A stretch of 64,000 nucleotides of DNA from Cryptomeria japonica (lineage: Eukaryota > Streptophyta > Pinopsida > Cupressales > Cupressaceae). Of this stretch, positions 60,966 to 64,000 are shown in pieces. Every line of letters starts with the position of its first letter. The first letter of the stretch is position 1. The notes under the pieces were generated by a model. That model was not told the origin of the DNA. It did no database searches and worked only from the letters and a program-made list of their open reading frames with translations. The position numbers and the translations under genes are program-made. The stretch is from the NCBI RefSeq assembly GCF_030272615.1, contig NC_081415.1, forward strand, positions 191,606,270-191,670,269, written 5' to 3'.

Positions 60966-63302
60966 AAACACATATTTTAGCTCACGATATGATGTACTAT
61001 CATTATTTATGCAGATAATTCTTTTAAACATGTGATTTATTATGGCATATGATGATCATTATGTAATATGAACATTATAAATATTTTGGGATATTTTGAT
61101 ATACAGATTGAAGATTGATGATTAATTATGACGTGTATGTGTTTGGTTACGAGATGGATATGAAAGCATTTATTTTTATGTACTAACAATTACTATGCAA
61201 TATGTGATATGTATATAGATGCAAATGTTATGGGACTAACATGTGTCATGTAGGATGTGACATTTATATGGGTGGATATGATAAATTCTTATGTCATGAT
61301 GTGACTAACTATTGTGATGCATGATGCAATGTATATGTATGGCTATGTTTATGAGATATGCTAATGTATGGATGTGCATACTAATGAGATGCTTATAATG
61401 ATATGGATGAAATGATAATATAAAATGGATATAATATGAAATGATATTTTTAGTAATGATATGTCATGGATAATACAAGAATGAAAATGGTATAAATTAT
61501 ACCGCGCTCTAATTGATGCAATAATAAATTCGTAAAAGGATAAAGAACCCTAAAGGTATAAATATAATGGATGGGATTAAAATAAATCTAATGAACCTAA
61601 TAGTGAACCTAATGAAAATGAATATGGTAATGATATCAATGCAACTAGTTCACAATGAAAATAAGTAATGGATGATGAATAAACTTAAAACTAAATGATT
61701 ATGTAGAATGTAGTTTTAAATAGATTACATTTACTTTTCATGTACTATTTCCCTCTTTGGATTTAATTCTTTGTTCTTATGCATAGAACCAATTGTTATA
61801 ATGTCATATCATATCACTAACATTCTTATGTTTATATATGCAAAGAATTACATGTTCCTATAGAGACCAATATTATGGAAAACACATGTACATAAGGTGA
61901 ATAGACATGATAATATCCTTCAATGTTTAATGTTTTATATGGACCCTTTGGAAAATATCGTTTGATGATCTACATATTTATTTTACATGTATTCTTGTGA
62001 TTCCTACATACATAGATGTAAATGTTCATATCACTAGAGATTAAACATGGCAAACATCTTGTAATCAATTGATTGAATAGCATACATGATAAGCATATTT
62101 ACCAAAAATGTACAACAAAATTCTTGCAGTCTTCATCAAATATTTAATAACTTATAATTTTTGAATGATAGTTTGATTCAAATATATTCTCACCATATTT
62201 GTCATAGTTTTGGATATATGAGAAATGTCAATTTATACATCATAAATTAATCAAATGTGTGTTTTCAATACTGATCCACAATGATTTTTAAATATCTCAA
62301 TAATTACCTAGAAAAGAAAAAAAAAATGTGCATATGCTAGAAATCCATTCAACAATTGAAATGTTACAAAAAAAAATTGGAGACATCTTGTCTTCTTGAA
62401 TGGAGAAAAATATTTCACATGTTTTCAAGAACTAAAAAATTTTAATGTTTTACATGTTATTTACACATTAATTTAGTTGGAACCAATTATTGGTCATACA
62501 TCAAGTGTTTCACAAACATATGATGCTTTCAAATTTTTCAATAAAAAATCGATACTTTTTACAAAATTTAAATCTTCCCTAAATTATTTTCTTCATACAT
62601 GAATAGGATCTTTTCATTCCATGTAGTTCATTTTTTAAGGCATGTCCAATTGAGTGAAGAAATTAAAAGAAAGAACAATTACACATAGACTCATTTCAAT
62701 TCTAACAATAACCTATATAAAATAATATGCTAAGTAATGCCACCATCAAAAACATGTCTTCAATAAGGTAGATATACCAAGAAACAATCCTAAGAAAAAA
62801 TAGATTCCCGCACACAAAGTTACATATTAGTAACAATAAAATGATTGTATTATTGAATTTAAAAGTACTAGAAAAAATTTACAATCGACAAACGAAAAAT
62901 CCAAAGAAAATTTGTATAGAAGGCAAGTACTAATTTCATTTTGAATTTTAGTATTTCAACTTTTTGAATTATGATAATACTTCAAAGAGCAAAAATCTCA
63001 CCTTTCAATGAATTGTAGATATATCCCATCATAGTGTTAGATTCTTCATCCATGGAAATAAACACTTTAGGATTGTATCAACTTTATTGAAGTATTTCCT
63101 TCTCCAACTAATTTTCATCGTGATCAATGACACTATCCCTCCAAAAGCTACTCCATATGACAGTCCCAATCCTATCCCATACCATGGATATTTAATTCTT
63201 TTTTTTTCTTTCTTAATTGAAATTGGTGGAGGATGAAAAAATTTTGGCCAAGAATAATTTTTGGGTAGGGGAAATCCCCATAAATTAGGATTCCCTAGAT
63301 AA
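60966..63302. other. AT-rich sequence without recognised gene
   Basis: The first 700 bp are low-complexity, full of ATATGATG/TGATATG-like words; the rest is AT-rich with no LTR end or domain. Confidence 0.4.
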
Positions 63303-64000
63303 TGTAAGATTCAATGACAGTCCCAAAGACACTGAGAGGGGGGGATGAATCAGTGTCTAACCAATTTATAGAATATATAAACTTATTAATAACTTTGCAT
63401 CCCAAAACAGTGTACCGATAAATAAGAATTATTGAAATAAACAAAAATAATAGAGACAGCATAGAAACACACCATAACACAAGATATTTAACGAGGAAAC
63501 CCAGTGTGGAAAAAACCTCGGTGGGATTTGTGACCCATAATATTTACTCACTGGCCAATGAATAAATACTACTTACAATGAGGGGCCTGCACATGCAGGG
63601 AGGCCAACAACCTAGAGCTCACTGCTCAATAAAGAGTCACACTGACTACAAAATGGATTATCAAATCCAATACAATGTACTGCTCAAAACAATATCTCTC
63701 ATGCCATGTTCAGTATCGGTTTAAGCTCAGTCAATAACCAAAACCTTTGCTATCAACTATATCACCTTATACAAAATTGCCTCATCACACATTATACCTC
63801 TCTCTCATCTACCTACATAAAATGACCTATAATATCTCATACATATATGAGTCTTTTACAATATACCATGTCAGCTTTACATTACAAAACAATTCATATA
63901 AACAAAACTTTATCCCATGTTGGCTGGAGTGTCAGTATGCTTGTTGCCAATGTAATCTGAATGTCAATGAAGTGCCTGTCGATGCCGGTGTATGAAGTTT
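63303..64000 (-). mobile_element. Minus-strand copia-type LTR, cut by the window edge
   Basis: It reads as the reverse of the solo LTR at 34965-35795: end CATTGAATCTTACA (minus) at 63303, then the CCCCCCTCTCAGTG signature, the poly(T)-CC blocks, and ACTGACATAA-like sequence toward 64000. About 130 bp would lie beyond the window. No primer site is seen on the minus-strand side below 63303, so it is a 3' or solo LTR. Confidence 0.78.

Noticed and set aside
60990-61700. Satellite array suggested by repeated ATATGATG-like words
   Set aside because: I could not find a fixed period; it looks like low-complexity AT-rich sequence.

Overview
This window looks like intergenic DNA from a plant nuclear genome that is large, AT-rich and full of retrotransposons, plausibly a gymnosperm. 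That placement rests on the nested, old LTR elements, long AT-rich stretches and lack of intact genes; I cannot name the species. I find no intact cellular gene, rRNA, tRNA or CRISPR array. Most long open frames are chance frames inside LTRs or AT-rich DNA.

Layout. 1-9133: a minus-strand Tat/Ogre-like Ty3 (Gypsy) element (5' LTR 8007-9133, primer site, leader, decayed gag running off the left edge). Its leader is broken by a minus-strand solo LTR (6427-7516, target duplication CCTAA) and a plus-strand copia-type LTR (about 1917-5972), which itself holds a younger 2.4-kb non-autonomous element (3285-5679, target duplication GGGTT). 9134-11970: AT-rich DNA with decayed tandem and direct repeats. 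11971-18580: a Ty3 chromovirus with 1.6-kb 5' LTR, iMet-type primer site, gag, protease, RT-RNase H, integrase and chromodomain-like tail, all broken by stops and frameshifts, and a 3' LTR cut to 333 bp.

About 20.85-51.5 kb: three same-direction copies of a multi-kilobase segment (A 20.85-24.69, B 28.83-32.98, C 45.9-51.5 kb). Each carries a GC-richer, TATA-bearing promoter-like cassette (two in A). Between or inside them lie a SINE-like insert, a retroposon with an 11-bp target duplication, a 1.7-kb foldback structure (32999-34701), solo LTRs (34965-35795, 47007-48067, about 49939-50928) and a non-autonomous LTR element carrying a zinc-knuckle gag but no polymerase (39773-44595).

51.6-64 kb: a promoter/LTR-like stretch, three minus-strand LTRs of one family (about 54780-57849), a broken plant mobile domain (PMD) gene at 58990-60965, AT-rich DNA, and a minus-strand LTR cut by the right edge. 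The coding pieces do not form a working pathway. They are layers of insertion, and target-site duplications let part of their order be read.
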